NCBI GenBank assembly: GCA_965221295.1
Contig: OZ244879.1
Location: 2,294,001 to 2,358,000 of the forward strand
DNA length: 64,000 nucleotides
Source: Bin87 sp965221295
Lineage (GTDB): Bacteria; Chloroflexota; Dehalococcoidia; Lucifugimonadales; UBA3495
Direction of reading: 5' to 3'
Part shown: positions 11,076 to 19,974 of the stretch, piece after piece
How positions within the stretch are numbered: the first letter of the stretch is position 1
How the letters are laid out: every line of letters starts with the position of its first letter
Notes under the pieces: generated by a model
Databases searched by the model: none
The model's input: only the letters and a program-made list of their open reading frames with translations
What the model was told of the DNA's origin: nothing
Made by a program: the position numbers and the translations under genes

Positions 11076-11927
11076 TCAGCGGCCGACGAAGGGGGGCATA
11101 CCGCGGTTCTTATCCAGGAACCACTGGACCGCGATTTTGTGGTCCTCGGTCTTGCGGACGTGCTCCTGGGCGGCGGAGGCCAGTTCCAGGGCTTCCCGGA
11201 AGGATAGATCCATGCTCTCCTGCACCAGAAACTTGGTGAGGGAGTGGGCCACGGTTGGCCCCTTGGCGATGCGCGTGGCCAGTTCCATGGCGCCTTCCAT
11301 GAGTTGATCATCGGGGAAGCACCGGCTGGCCAGGCCGATGCGCACGGCGTCTTCGCCGCCCATCCAGTCGCCGGTGTATTGGAGGAGCAGGGTGTTGCTG
11401 GTTCCGATCAGCTTGGGCAGTTGCCAGCAGCTGCCATCGCCGGGGATCAGGCCGTTGAGCACGAACCGTTCGGACAATCGGCCGGTCTCCCCGACCACCC
11501 GGATGTCGCAGGAGAGGGCGAGGCCGCAACCGACCCCGGCGGCCGGGCCGTTGACCACAGCGATGGACGGCTTCTGCAGGTCGTGGATGCGCAGAGGCAC
11601 GAAGTTCACCCTGGGGCCACTTGCGACGGGACGGCGGCGGCCCTTCATATAGTCCATCCTGCCCCAGGTGAGGGGTTCCGGTTCAGTTTCGGCTTCGCGC
11701 TCGTCGATTCTCTGGCGAAAGCCGCGCACGTTGGCGCCGGAACAGAAGGAGGGCTCTGTGCCCGTGAGGAGTAGCACGCGTTCCTCGGGGTTGTTCTCGA
11801 ACTCGTCCAGTCGCTCGAACATCTCGGCGGCCATGTCTGGCCCCAGGGCGTTGCGTGTTGGAGGGTCGTGCATTGTCATGACCAGGACGCCATCGACCAC
11901 GTCGGTTTTGATGAATTCGTAAGCCAT
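11076..11927 (-). CDS. Enoyl-CoA hydratase/isomerase family protein
   Basis: A 283-residue crotonase-fold protein acting on acyl-CoA thioesters. The strand-helix VLVMTMHDPPTRNALGPDMA, the oxyanion-hole segment CSGANVRGF and the second oxyanion segment NGPAAGVGCGLALSCD are clear. I could not identify the two catalytic glutamates with certainty, so the reaction (hydration, isomerisation or hydrolysis) is open. An upstream in-frame extension to 12101 is rejected: the ATG at 11927 has GAGGT ahead of it and starts the conserved fold. It stands alone, reading away from the rRNA promoter region. Confidence 0.85.
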   Translation of the reverse strand: MAYEFIKTDVVDGVLVMTMHDPPTRNALGPDMAAEMFERLDEFENNPEERVLLLTGTEPSFCSGANVRGFRQRIDEREAETEPEPLTWGRMDYMKGRRRPVASGPRVNFVPLRIHDLQKPSIAVVNGPAAGVGCGLALSCDIRVVGETGRLSERFVLNGLIPGDGSCWQLPKLIGTSNTLLLQYTGDWMGGEDAVRIGLASRCFPDDQLMEGAMELATRIAKGPTVAHSLTKFLVQESMDLSFREALELASAAQEHVRKTEDHKIAVQWFLDKNRGMPPFVGR

Positions 11928-12169
11928 TGGGTTGACCTCGCCGGCCCCGGAGCAGAACTGCCGGGGTGAATATTGCGGCCATTCTACCCTGCCGGGTGAG
12001 CCAGGGCTACCGAGGTCGCGCTGAAAGTGGCCGAATGTTGGCGCATCGACATGCGGCCGCTTTGCGGCGGGCCGGGGGCGGTTTGCCAAGCCAGGGACCA
12101 TACCTTAAAATCCAGATGTCACAATTCAGCGACCGGGATACGAAAAGCCATCGCGGCAGGAGAAGCGCC

Positions 12170-12607
12170 ATGCAGTCCGGAACCATCGTCAATCTCCACA
12201 TCGCCAGGGTCAAGGGGACCCCGTCGGATCCAGTGGACGCAGCGCGGGCCATCGCCGCGGAAGGGCTGGAAGGCGACCGGAGCCGCAATCCCCGGAACCT
12301 GCGCCAAGTTTTGGTGATGGACCGGGAAACCCTGGACCATTATGGACTGCAGCCGGGTCAGGTGAAGGAGAACATCACGGTGACGGGGATGGATTTGTCG
12401 CAGGCCCGGCAGGGGCACGTCTTTTTCATCGGCGACGCGGACAACCACGTTACGCTGGAGGTGACCGGCGATTGCGAGCCGTGCCAGAAGATGGACGCGC
12501 TGATACCCGGCCTGCGGGAGGAGATATTCGGCAAGCGGGGCATCCTGACCGTGGTGCTGCAGGGCGGCGAGATCAAAGTGGGCGACCAGATACGTCTGGA
12601 GCCATGA
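12170..12607 (+). CDS. MOSC domain protein
   Basis: A 145-residue stand-alone MOSC (molybdenum cofactor sulfurase C-terminal) domain. The pattern EGDRSRNPRNLRQVLVMDRE, NITVTG and the cysteine motif GDCEPCQKMD (Cys102, Cys105) are typical. Members bind molybdenum cofactor or transfer sulfur to it. The ATG at 12170 follows CAGGAG with good spacing; the longer frame from 11966 has no support. No Moco biosynthesis or molybdoenzyme gene is visible in the window. Confidence 0.85.
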   Translation: MQSGTIVNLHIARVKGTPSDPVDAARAIAAEGLEGDRSRNPRNLRQVLVMDRETLDHYGLQPGQVKENITVTGMDLSQARQGHVFFIGDADNHVTLEVTGDCEPCQKMDALIPGLREEIFGKRGILTVVLQGGEIKVGDQIRLEP

Positions 12608-12701
12608 GGCGGCAGTTCGTCCGGCCAGCGGGAGCCACGGCGGGCGCATCTCGGTAAAGCGCCCGCCGCGCCGGGAGCGGCGTAACGAGCTCAGTTGCAC
12701 A

Positions 12702-12730
12702 CGTGGGGGAGGCTCTTGGCCTCCCCTACG
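12702..12730. terminator. Hairpin after the MOSC gene
   Basis: A 12-bp stem (12702-12713 with 12719-12730, one G-T pair) with a 5-base loop. There is no T-run on either side, so a terminator role is only likely. It resembles palindromes at 31359 and 36965. Confidence 0.4.
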
Positions 12731-12781
12731 AAGTTTCACGCCAGCCCCCGCTGGGGCTGTCGGCATCATTCTTCATTGGCA

Positions 12782-12973
12782 TCATTCTTGGTTCGACGGG
12801 AACAACCGGTCCAGAAACGCGCTGGCGGTGGCAAAGAACGCGGCGATTACAGCGATGAAACCGGCTAACGGCAGTTCATTTGTGCCGAGCCAAATGACGA
12901 ATGCCGAAACAGCAGTCCCTACAAACATAACGAATAAACTCCAATGTAGGACCTTGATAACCGTTTGCGTCAT
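12782..12973 (-). CDS. Small two-helix membrane protein
   Basis: A 63-residue hydrophobic protein with two predicted membrane helices (about residues 10-27 and 34-53) and charged ends. I do not recognise a family. The ATG at 12973 is supported by GGAGG about 10 bases upstream. It follows the 77-residue membrane protein gene by 19 bases on the same strand, so the two form an operon. Confidence 0.6.
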   Translation of the reverse strand: MTQTVIKVLHWSLFVMFVGTAVSAFVIWLGTNELPLAGFIAVIAAFFATASAFLDRLFPSNQE

Positions 12974-12992
12974 TTCCTTCGTCCTCCTTTTT

Positions 12993-13226
12993 CTAACTCG
13001 GCAATTTGCCAAACGTCAATATCCCCGAAGCTGCCGCCCCGCCTATGAATGCCATTGGGGCGCCGGCGAAAACCATGCCCGCAAACGACCTGCAACTTGG
13101 CGCCTCAAGAGGGAAAGCGCTGAAAATCGCTGGGCAATCCATGAGTTGCACAGCAGCCCCTCCAACTAGCGTCAATATGGATCCCAGGAAGAACGCCACC
13201 CCGAACGCTATCAAAGCCCATACCAT
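12993..13226 (-). CDS. Small membrane protein with two cysteines
   Basis: A 77-residue protein with hydrophobic stretches at about 3-27 and 50-70 and two cysteines in the intervening segment (CPAIFSAFPLEAPSC). AGGAG lies 7 bases before the ATG. No family recognised. It is the first gene of a two-gene leftward pair with the 63-residue membrane protein. Confidence 0.6.
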   Translation of the reverse strand: MVWALIAFGVAFFLGSILTLVGGAAVQLMDCPAIFSAFPLEAPSCRSFAGMVFAGAPMAFIGGAAASGILTFGKLPS

Positions 13227-13312
13227 GGCGTCTTCTCCTATCGATGTTTCCTGGTCGTCGCGTGCGAGGCCGCTTCGGAAAAAATGGTCCGAAGCGGCTC
13301 AAGCGGTGAGTA

Positions 13313-14680
13313 TTATCCCACCAGGGTGTTGCGGATGGCGGCGCCGACGTCTTCGACTTGGGTCACGTCCTGCCACTGCCGGACGGCGGCGGCGATGCGG
13401 TCTGCAGGCAGAACCAACGCGGCGTTCTCGCGGAACTTGCCGGAGATGTTGTCCAAGCCCCAGGGGTTGACCTGGCTGCCCAGTATTTCACCCCGCGGGG
13501 TTTCGTGTTCGATAACGCGGCCATCTTTGAGGGTGATGCGAATGGGCACGCCCTTGGCTACGGCGCTGCCGCCGGGTTCCCACTTGGACTGGACACGCAT
13601 GGAAACCCGTTCCATCATGTCCTGCACGTCGGGTTCGGCGATCTTTTCGTCTGTGAAGGTACCGATGTTGACCTGGCCATCCACCAGGGCGGCGGCCATG
13701 TTGTACTTGGCGCTGAACTTGCCCTTGAGGTCGGATTCGGGTTCTTCGTAGAGCATGACCGTGGCGGCGTAGGACTGGACCACTTCAGCGTTGACCACGT
13801 CCTGGTGGCTGAACCCATGCTCGCGCATCATGCCGAAAACGCTGTCGAGCATGGCGTGGTTGCCGCCGCAAGACGGGTATTTCTTGATGACCAACGCATC
13901 CTGGACACGGAAGGGTTTGCCCAGTTTGTCGGCGGCAGCATCGAGGTCGGTATGCTCGTCGCCGATGACGGTAGCGGTGAAACCCACCGGGTGCTCGAGG
14001 ATTTGGTCGCCGGCGGTGAACCCGCGCTGGGCCAGTTGAGCCGCCATCACCCCATCGCGGCAGGTCATGCCGGCGTGGAGCGGCTTGGTCATGGTGCCAA
14101 AATTGTGAATGACGCCGCCGGCCATGGAGCCGGCCATGCCGAGGGCCATGGTGGTTTGCTGTTGGTCAAGTTTCAGCAGTTTGGAACAGGCGGCGGCAGC
14201 GGCCAAACGCCCCAGGATCGAGGTGCTGTGAAAGCCGCGGTGCATCTGCTGACCGTGGTAGTGGGTGGCGTAGTCCACGGCGAGGCCAACCTCGCAACCG
14301 ACGACGTAGGCCTCCATGAGGTCTCGCCCAGTGGCTCCGATACTTTCGCCCAGCGCCAGGAGGGCCGGGAAAATGGCGACAGTGGGGTGTCCGAAACCGC
14401 CGAAGTCGTCGTAGTCCAGGGCGTGGCCCGTGGCGCCGTTGACCAGGGCCGCGTTGACCACCGACGTGCGCTCGCCAGTGGCGAGAATCGTGGCGTCCTC
14501 GGAGCCGCCCAGGTCAGCCGCGTAGTTGCGGATGATGTCTGCGAGCTTTTGGGTAGAACCAGCCAGGATCACACCCACCAAATCGAAGCAGGATTCGTTG
14601 GCCACCCGGATTGCGTCGGGCGGGATGTCCTCATAGGTCGTTTCGACGATCCACTTGGCTACTTTTTCGGTGGCTCCCAT
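13313..14680 (-). CDS. MmgE/PrpD family protein
   Basis: A 455-residue MmgE/PrpD family protein, the family that includes 2-methylcitrate dehydratase and cis-aconitate decarboxylase. The conserved N-terminal ALVNGATGHALDYDDFG and HPTVAIFPALLALGE, the helix GCEVGLAVDYATHYHGQQ and the HRGFHSTSILGRLAAAAA segment are all present. Full length for the family. AGGAGG stands 8 bases before the ATG. No prpB or prpC is nearby, so a methylcitrate-cycle role is not shown; many Chloroflexota paralogues are thought to act on other hydroxy acids. Confidence 0.9.
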   Translation of the reverse strand: MGATEKVAKWIVETTYEDIPPDAIRVANESCFDLVGVILAGSTQKLADIIRNYAADLGGSEDATILATGERTSVVNAALVNGATGHALDYDDFGGFGHPTVAIFPALLALGESIGATGRDLMEAYVVGCEVGLAVDYATHYHGQQMHRGFHSTSILGRLAAAAACSKLLKLDQQQTTMALGMAGSMAGGVIHNFGTMTKPLHAGMTCRDGVMAAQLAQRGFTAGDQILEHPVGFTATVIGDEHTDLDAAADKLGKPFRVQDALVIKKYPSCGGNHAMLDSVFGMMREHGFSHQDVVNAEVVQSYAATVMLYEEPESDLKGKFSAKYNMAAALVDGQVNIGTFTDEKIAEPDVQDMMERVSMRVQSKWEPGGSAVAKGVPIRITLKDGRVIEHETPRGEILGSQVNPWGLDNISGKFRENAALVLPADRIAAAVRQWQDVTQVEDVGAAIRNTLVG

Positions 14681-14734
14681 CGCGCAAATCCTCCTAGGCT
14701 GGGGTCATTAATCGCGTTCGGCGTTGTACGGCGA

Positions 14735-14740
14735 ATTATA
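14735..14740 (-). promoter_or_regulatory. Possible -10 element ahead of the MmgE/PrpD gene
   Basis: A perfect TATAAT on the minus strand, 55 bases before the start codon. No convincing -35 lies 16-18 bases upstream, so this is tentative. Confidence 0.35.
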
Positions 14741-14889
14741 GCGCCTGGAATCGCGCCGCCCGCATCAGTAGGGCGGAGCGACGACCCCCGGGTTGCCCGA
14801 ATCTCCGTGGGCGGACCGGCGACCACGGCGGCGCTTTGGGCTGCTGGGCAGGCGGTTCACGGGTCAAGTGTCCTGGCGGGTTGCAGCGC

Positions 14890-14918
14890 AAAACGGCCCT
14901 CCGAGGTTCGGAGGGCCG
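14890..14918 (-). terminator. Rho-independent terminator of tRNA-Glu
   Basis: An 11-bp perfect stem (14894-14904 with 14908-14918) and a 3-base loop, followed on the minus strand by TTTT (14893-14890). It starts 10 bases past the tRNA end. Confidence 0.85.
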
Positions 14919-14927
14919 CTGGTTTGC

Positions 14928-15006
14928 TGGTACCCCGGATGGGCTTCGATCCCATGATCTCCACCTTGAAAGGGTGGCGTCCTTGGCCAGGCTAGACGAC
15001 CGGGGC
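14928..15006 (-). tRNA. tRNA-Glu (TTC)
   Basis: Minus-strand cloverleaf, 79 nt including encoded CCA. The anticodon stem CCACC/GGTGG closes the loop CTTTCAA, giving anticodon TTC. The acceptor stem GCCCCGG/CCGGGGT has a G-U pair at the first position. It follows argC by 48 bases on the same strand. Confidence 0.93.
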
Positions 15007-15054
15007 TTGGGCGCCGACGAGCGACGCGGATCGATTTTATCACACAATGCGCGG

Positions 15055-16083
15055 CTACGGATAAACCGCCAGCGCTTCCAGGGACATTTCCTCAGGAAAG
15101 CCGCACATTAGGTTCATGTTCTGCACGGCCTGGCCAGCGGCGCCTTTCACCAGGTTGTCCAGACAGCTGATGACGATGAGCCGATTGGTTCGGGAATCCA
15201 CCACCGGGTGGACGAGGCATTGGTTGTTGCCAAGGGTTTGTTTGGTCTGCGGGGGCGAGTTGGTGACCTGGACGAAAGCATCGTCAGCGTAGAACTCCCG
15301 GTACAGCTGGTTGACTCGGTCAGTGGCATCGGGAGACTGGGCGAATTCGGGGCTGAGCGGCGCGTAACAGGAACTGAGGATGCCCCGGGTCATGGGGATG
15401 AGATGGGTCAGGAAGGTCAGGTTCACCGGGGTTTCGGACATCGTATCCAGTTCCTGGCTGATTTCGGGCAGGTGTCGGTGGCCATTGAGCGAGTAGGCCA
15501 TGACATTCTCGTTCACCTCCGAGAAGTGCGTCGTCATGGCCAGGGTACGGCCAGCGCCGGAGACGCCCGATTTGCTGTCCACGATGATGTCGCCGCCAAT
15601 CAGACCGTGCCGGATGGCCGGAGCCAAGGCCAAGATCGCGCTGCTGGGATAGCAGCCCGGATTGGCGACCAACCGAGCTTCGGCGACGGCGGCCCGGTTC
15701 AGCTCGGTGAGGCCGTAAACCGACTCCTCGAGGTAGGTGGGGTCGGGGTGCTCGACGCCGTACCACTGTGAATACACGTCGGCCTGCTTGAGGCGAAAGT
15801 CGGCGGATATGTCCACGACGCGGAGTCCCTGCTCCAGCAGTGGAATGCAGGCTTCGGCGCTGGCCTTGTGGGGCAACGCTGAGAATACGAAGTCGAGGTC
15901 ATCGCACAATTCGGCGGTGATGTTGAGGCCCATGTTGTCCAGATGGGGGAAAACCTGGCCCAGTGGTTGCCCGGCGGCGCTGCGCCCGGTAACCGAAGCG
16001 ATCTCCACTTCGGGATGGTGGCGCAAGATCCGGACTAGTTCGCAACCTGCGTACCCGGTGACATTGATGATTCCGACTTTCAC
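15055..16083 (-). CDS. argC: N-acetyl-gamma-glutamyl-phosphate reductase
   Basis: Third enzyme of arginine biosynthesis: NADPH-dependent reduction of N-acetylglutamyl phosphate to the semialdehyde. 342 residues. The N-terminus KVGIINVTGYAGCELVRILR binds nucleotide, VANPGCYPSSAILAL carries the catalytic Cys, and the NGHRHLPEI and THLIPMTRGI segments are characteristic. The start is the GTG at 16083, after AAGGAG, overlapping the nth stop in GTGA. The longer frame to 16305 reads through nth and is not used. The other arg genes in the window (argJ, argB) are 15 kb away. Confidence 0.93.
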   Translation of the reverse strand: MKVGIINVTGYAGCELVRILRHHPEVEIASVTGRSAAGQPLGQVFPHLDNMGLNITAELCDDLDFVFSALPHKASAEACIPLLEQGLRVVDISADFRLKQADVYSQWYGVEHPDPTYLEESVYGLTELNRAAVAEARLVANPGCYPSSAILALAPAIRHGLIGGDIIVDSKSGVSGAGRTLAMTTHFSEVNENVMAYSLNGHRHLPEISQELDTMSETPVNLTFLTHLIPMTRGILSSCYAPLSPEFAQSPDATDRVNQLYREFYADDAFVQVTNSPPQTKQTLGNNQCLVHPVVDSRTNRLIVISCLDNLVKGAAGQAVQNMNLMCGFPEEMSLEALAVYP

Positions 16084-16937
16084 GGTTGAAGCTCCTTCAC
16101 AACCTGGGTGTGGGGGACGGGCGTAAGTTCTGCGGACTTGCCGCCTGATCGCCGGCGTCCCGGAGCTTGACCGTCGGGACGGTCGGAGTCGGCCGCATCG
16201 TTGGCCGCCGCAACCTCCGCGGCCGCTTGAATCGCCTGATCGTCCCGGGAAGGGCAACCGTAGCTGATCACGCACGCGCCGCACAAAGGACGCTGGGCTT
16301 TGCACACCTTGCGGCCGTGGGTGATCAGCGCCGCGTGAAACGGGTAAACGTCCTCGGGAGGCATGGCGGCTTCCAGGATTTCGTGGGCCTTGTCGGCGTT
16401 GACTTTGGGGCCGATGAATCCCAACCGTTGGCTGACGCGGAAGATGTGGGTATCGACCGCCATGGCGGGCATTCCCAATGAGAAGCTGAGGATGATGCCG
16501 GCCGATTTTGGGCCGATGCCGGGGAGTTGCCGGAGCCAGGCGCGAGCTTCGTCCATTGGCATTTCGGCCAGGAAGGTAAGATCGAGGGAACCGTGGTTCA
16601 ATTCCATGATTCGATTGAGCACGGTCTTGATGCGCGGCGCTTTAATCTTGGCCAAACCACCGCCCGAGATGGCCGCCTCGATGGCTTCGACGTTGGCCGC
16701 CGCCACAGATTCCAGTGAACCGAATTCCTGCATCAGGGAGCGGAAAGCCCGCTCGGAGTTGCGGTCGGAGGTGTGCTGCGAAAGAATGGTGAAGGTCAAC
16801 TCGTGGGCAGGGTCCAAGCGTGGCTCGCTGACGAATGGTCCATGCTCTTCGGTCAACAACCGGATAGCGTCGGAGATTGCTACGCCCGGTTTCCTGGCGC
16901 GGCGAGAACGGCGGGTGGTGGATTTCCTTGGAGGCAT
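16080..16937 (-). CDS. nth: Endonuclease III
   Basis: DNA glycosylase/AP lyase that removes oxidised pyrimidines. 285 residues, longer than the usual ~210 because of a basic N-terminal extension and a low-complexity C-terminal tail of about 50 residues. The helix-hairpin-helix LPGIGPKSAG carries the catalytic Lys (144) and AVDTHIFRV the catalytic Asp (162). The iron-sulfur cluster loop is C-x6-C-x2-C-x5-C (212, 219, 222, 228). It overlaps argC by four bases and is probably co-translated with it. Confidence 0.92.
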   Translation of the reverse strand: MPPRKSTTRRSRRARKPGVAISDAIRLLTEEHGPFVSEPRLDPAHELTFTILSQHTSDRNSERAFRSLMQEFGSLESVAAANVEAIEAAISGGGLAKIKAPRIKTVLNRIMELNHGSLDLTFLAEMPMDEARAWLRQLPGIGPKSAGIILSFSLGMPAMAVDTHIFRVSQRLGFIGPKVNADKAHEILEAAMPPEDVYPFHAALITHGRKVCKAQRPLCGACVISYGCPSRDDQAIQAAAEVAAANDAADSDRPDGQAPGRRRSGGKSAELTPVPHTQVVKELQP

Positions 16938-17117
16938 TCCAGGCTTGGAGGCATTCGGGGCGGAGTTCGGTTCTTCGCCAACGGACGATCGATTCAGTTA
17001 CTCCCGCATTTTAGCACAGGGGGCGACAGACGGTGATGAGATTGGGCGTTGCGCAGAATGCCCGGCCTCGCGATGTAGGGGATCACACTACATGAAGGGG
17101 GATCACAATACGCGCGC

Positions 17118-18419
17118 TCACGATGCGCGGCTCCGGCCCGTGGTGGGCGCCGCCGGAGCGCGTGGCGATGGTCGGGTGATGAGCGGCGTGAGGAATAGGG
17201 CTGGCAACGAGACGGCGATGCACGTCAGGGCGTTGAGGCTAATCGACCACCGGATGCCGATGGCGTCGCCGAGCAACCCCATGAGCAAGACGCCGGGGGG
17301 CGTGCCAATGCCGATGCACAGGCTCATCAAACCGACCATGCGCCCGCGCATTTCGGGCGGGGACGACCGCATGGTGATGGCGCTCTGCATCGTGCCAAAT
17401 CCCGACAGGCCGATTCCGCTGATTACCAGGATGGCGAAGGTGGCGTAATACCACGGAATCCAAGCGAAGATTGTGGACGTCACCATGACGGCGAACGCGC
17501 CGGCGGCGAAATACCGCCCGTGGTATCGAATGGTTCCAATAGACGCCAGGATGCCGGCCATGGCCAACTGCCCAAGGGCCTCGGAGGCGGCCAGGATCCC
17601 CACCAGGGTTTCCCCAACCTTTAGGTAGTCGCGCCCGATGGCCGGCACGAACTGCCGGGCCGGAAACGCCATGGCGTTGATCATTATGGTAATGAACAAC
17701 ATTCCGATCAGTTGCCGGTGATTGAATGCCTCCCGCACCACGTCTCCCAAGCTGTTCCAAATTGGTTCCGCGCGCCATTCCCGTTCCACTTTGGGGATAC
17801 GCACCCGTAGCGTCAACAGCAAGGCGACGGAGTGGAGGGTCACCACAGTGGCGTAGGCCCATACGTAGCCGGCGTAGTTGGGCCAGTAGAATGCGACGTG
17901 CTCGATGAAAAAACCGCCGACGAACGGCCCGACCATGCGACCCATGGTCATGCTGATGGAGTCTATGGACAGGGCGTTGACCACCCGCCGTTCCCCAACG
18001 ATGTCGTAAACCGCCGTCCGTCGAGCCGGGTCCTCCAGGGCGCGGCTGACGCCTTGGAGAAACATCGCGAAGAACACGTGCCACGGCGCGATGAATCCGA
18101 ACACCAGGAGGGCGAACAGTCCTGCGCCGGCGCCCCACTTGATGACCAGAGAACTGACCCAGATCCTCTTGCGGTCAAACCGGTCGGCGATTATGCCGGT
18201 GAACGGGGAGAAAAAGGGCCTGGGGATGTTTTCGAAAGCCAGCACCAACCCCAGCATCAAGGCGCGGTCGGTCAGCGAATACACGAGTACGCTGGTAACC
18301 AGCAACTCCATCCACCGGGTAACCTCGACGACGTTCACCACGTACCAGATGGCCCGGAAGCGGGGATTCTGCAGCACCTCCATTATGGGCGAAGGGCGGC
18401 GGCCGGCGGACAATGCCAA
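17118..18419 (-). CDS. MFS transporter (EntS-like exporter group)
   Basis: A 433-residue major facilitator with about 12 membrane helices. The loop 2-3 motif appears as GIIADRFDRKRIWV and helix 4/5 as GVSRALEDPARRTAVYDIVG, which fits the MFS_3/EntS-like group that exports siderophores and drugs. The substrate is unknown. The last 20 residues are Pro/Arg-rich. It is divergent from the sulfotransferase gene (276 bases between starts). Confidence 0.85.
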   Translation of the reverse strand: MALSAGRRPSPIMEVLQNPRFRAIWYVVNVVEVTRWMELLVTSVLVYSLTDRALMLGLVLAFENIPRPFFSPFTGIIADRFDRKRIWVSSLVIKWGAGAGLFALLVFGFIAPWHVFFAMFLQGVSRALEDPARRTAVYDIVGERRVVNALSIDSISMTMGRMVGPFVGGFFIEHVAFYWPNYAGYVWAYATVVTLHSVALLLTLRVRIPKVEREWRAEPIWNSLGDVVREAFNHRQLIGMLFITIMINAMAFPARQFVPAIGRDYLKVGETLVGILAASEALGQLAMAGILASIGTIRYHGRYFAAGAFAVMVTSTIFAWIPWYYATFAILVISGIGLSGFGTMQSAITMRSSPPEMRGRMVGLMSLCIGIGTPPGVLLMGLLGDAIGIRWSISLNALTCIAVSLPALFLTPLITRPSPRAPAAPTTGRSRAS

Positions 18420-18695
18420 CGAAACCTCTCATTTGGAACGTCAAGCCACGTTCGTGCAAAGCGGATTTTACACCCCCAATACCGAAAACGCCTGCGGGCC
18501 CGACGCCGGATTGCTCCGGATATGGCGCCATCCAGGTCAGACCGTCGGCGGCAGTTGCGATGGCGAGAGGCCAGGGATGCGACTCACACGCACTCCATGG
18601 CGCAATTGGGATTTTCCGGTTGGTTCTATGTGGAGGGTTGCCGTGATCGCGAAGCCGGCGTGCGCCGGGCTGCGAACGATGGGGTGTGGGATATA

Positions 18696-19922
18696 ATGCG
18701 GATCATGGCAAGGTCTGGACTTTCCGACGACGGGCGGCAAGAACCGCAGGCGCGGCGAATTGGGCGCGGCGGCTACAATCCCGCGGCGCAGGGTGGAGCG
18801 AGCGCTGGGTTCAGAACAGGATTCAACAGCTTTCTCTCCACGGGACGGTTGTCATTGGCGTTGCGGTTGGGGCTGCGATACGGAGTGGACGTTCGATACG
18901 TTCCGCGGTTTCTGGGCATCCTGGCGACCGATGTCGGGTTTGCCCCCTTCAGGTGTTGGCAGAGCGCGGTTTATGGGGGGCGCATTCGCCGGGCCGAGAT
19001 CAACCCGGAGCCGGTGTTTCTGCTGGGCTTTTGGAGGTCCGGAACCACGCTGTTGCACAACCTGTTCGCGTGCGACCCGCAATGGGGCTTTGTGAATACC
19101 TACCAAGCGGCGCTGCCAGACCTGTTTCTGGCGGGACAGCGCCGGCTGCGGCGGGCGTTGGCGTCCGCGTTGCCCGAGAATCGGGGAATCGACAACATCC
19201 CCGTGGATTTCGCCATGCCGCAGGAAGAAGAGATCGCGATGATGTGCGCCAGCGGTCTCAGTCCGTACGTTTCCCTGCTCTTTCCCCGTACTGCCGACGA
19301 CACGCTGGAGTACCTATTCCTGGACGAGGAAATCGGAGAACGCCAGCGCGAACGGTGGCGGGCGGCATACACCAAGCTATTGAAGGCGGCTTCTCTGAAC
19401 ATGGACGGCAAGCCGTTGGTTCTGAAGTCGCCCTCCAACACCAGCCGGATCACCGAATTGCTGCGGATCTTCCCGGACGCGAGGTTCGTGTACATCCAGC
19501 GCAATCCTTACGATACGCTCCGCTCGTATTTTCACCTGCTCAGGCTGATGAACAGCTGGCACGCCCTCCAGGATTTTGACTTCGAAAGGTTGGCGCAGCG
19601 GCAGGTTGCGGTTTACCGGCGCATGGCTCTAGCCTACCTGGAGCAACGGCGCATGATACCGGAGGGTCGCCTGGTTGAGATCCGGTACGAAGAGTTGGAA
19701 CAGGACAAGATCGGTCAGATGGAGCGCATATACCGGGATCTGGGGCTGACGGGCTATGATGCGTTCGCGCCCCGATTGGCAGAGTACGTTGCATCAATCG
19801 CCGATTTTCAAAAAAATCCATCGCACGTCAGCGATCATGTAATCCGACTGGTCAACCGCTACGTTCCCTTCCTGGTGTCGGAATACGGCTACGCGGTCAT
19901 GGAACCAGCGGACGGGGGGTGA
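18696..19922 (+). CDS. Sulfotransferase family protein
   Basis: A 408-residue PAPS-dependent sulfotransferase-like protein. The 5'-phosphosulfate loop is FLLGFWRSGTTLLHN (108-122) and the 3'-phosphate-binding segment is RFVYIQRNPYDTLRSYFHLL. The catalytic region KPLVLKSPSNTSR between them is also typical. The acceptor is unknown. Starts at 18696 and 18705 are both possible; neither has a strong ribosome site. An open frame back to 17832 lies antisense to the MFS gene and is not used. It is followed 52 bases later by an esterase. Confidence 0.82.
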   Translation: MRIMARSGLSDDGRQEPQARRIGRGGYNPAAQGGASAGFRTGFNSFLSTGRLSLALRLGLRYGVDVRYVPRFLGILATDVGFAPFRCWQSAVYGGRIRRAEINPEPVFLLGFWRSGTTLLHNLFACDPQWGFVNTYQAALPDLFLAGQRRLRRALASALPENRGIDNIPVDFAMPQEEEIAMMCASGLSPYVSLLFPRTADDTLEYLFLDEEIGERQRERWRAAYTKLLKAASLNMDGKPLVLKSPSNTSRITELLRIFPDARFVYIQRNPYDTLRSYFHLLRLMNSWHALQDFDFERLAQRQVAVYRRMALAYLEQRRMIPEGRLVEIRYEELEQDKIGQMERIYRDLGLTGYDAFAPRLAEYVASIADFQKNPSHVSDHVIRLVNRYVPFLVSEYGYAVMEPADGG

Positions 19923-19974
19923 TCGGCCCTCCGTGATATTATCGACTTGGAAAAAGAAACAAGGGAGGCCGGAG

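Noticed and set aside
13358..14995. 545-codon open frame on the plus strand opposite the MmgE/PrpD gene
   Set aside because: It is antisense to a clear MmgE/PrpD protein and its end runs into tRNA-Glu.
17832..18695. Long N-terminal extension of the sulfotransferase
   Set aside because: The extension lies antisense to the MFS gene, has low-complexity composition and no ribosome site; the fold begins after 18696.
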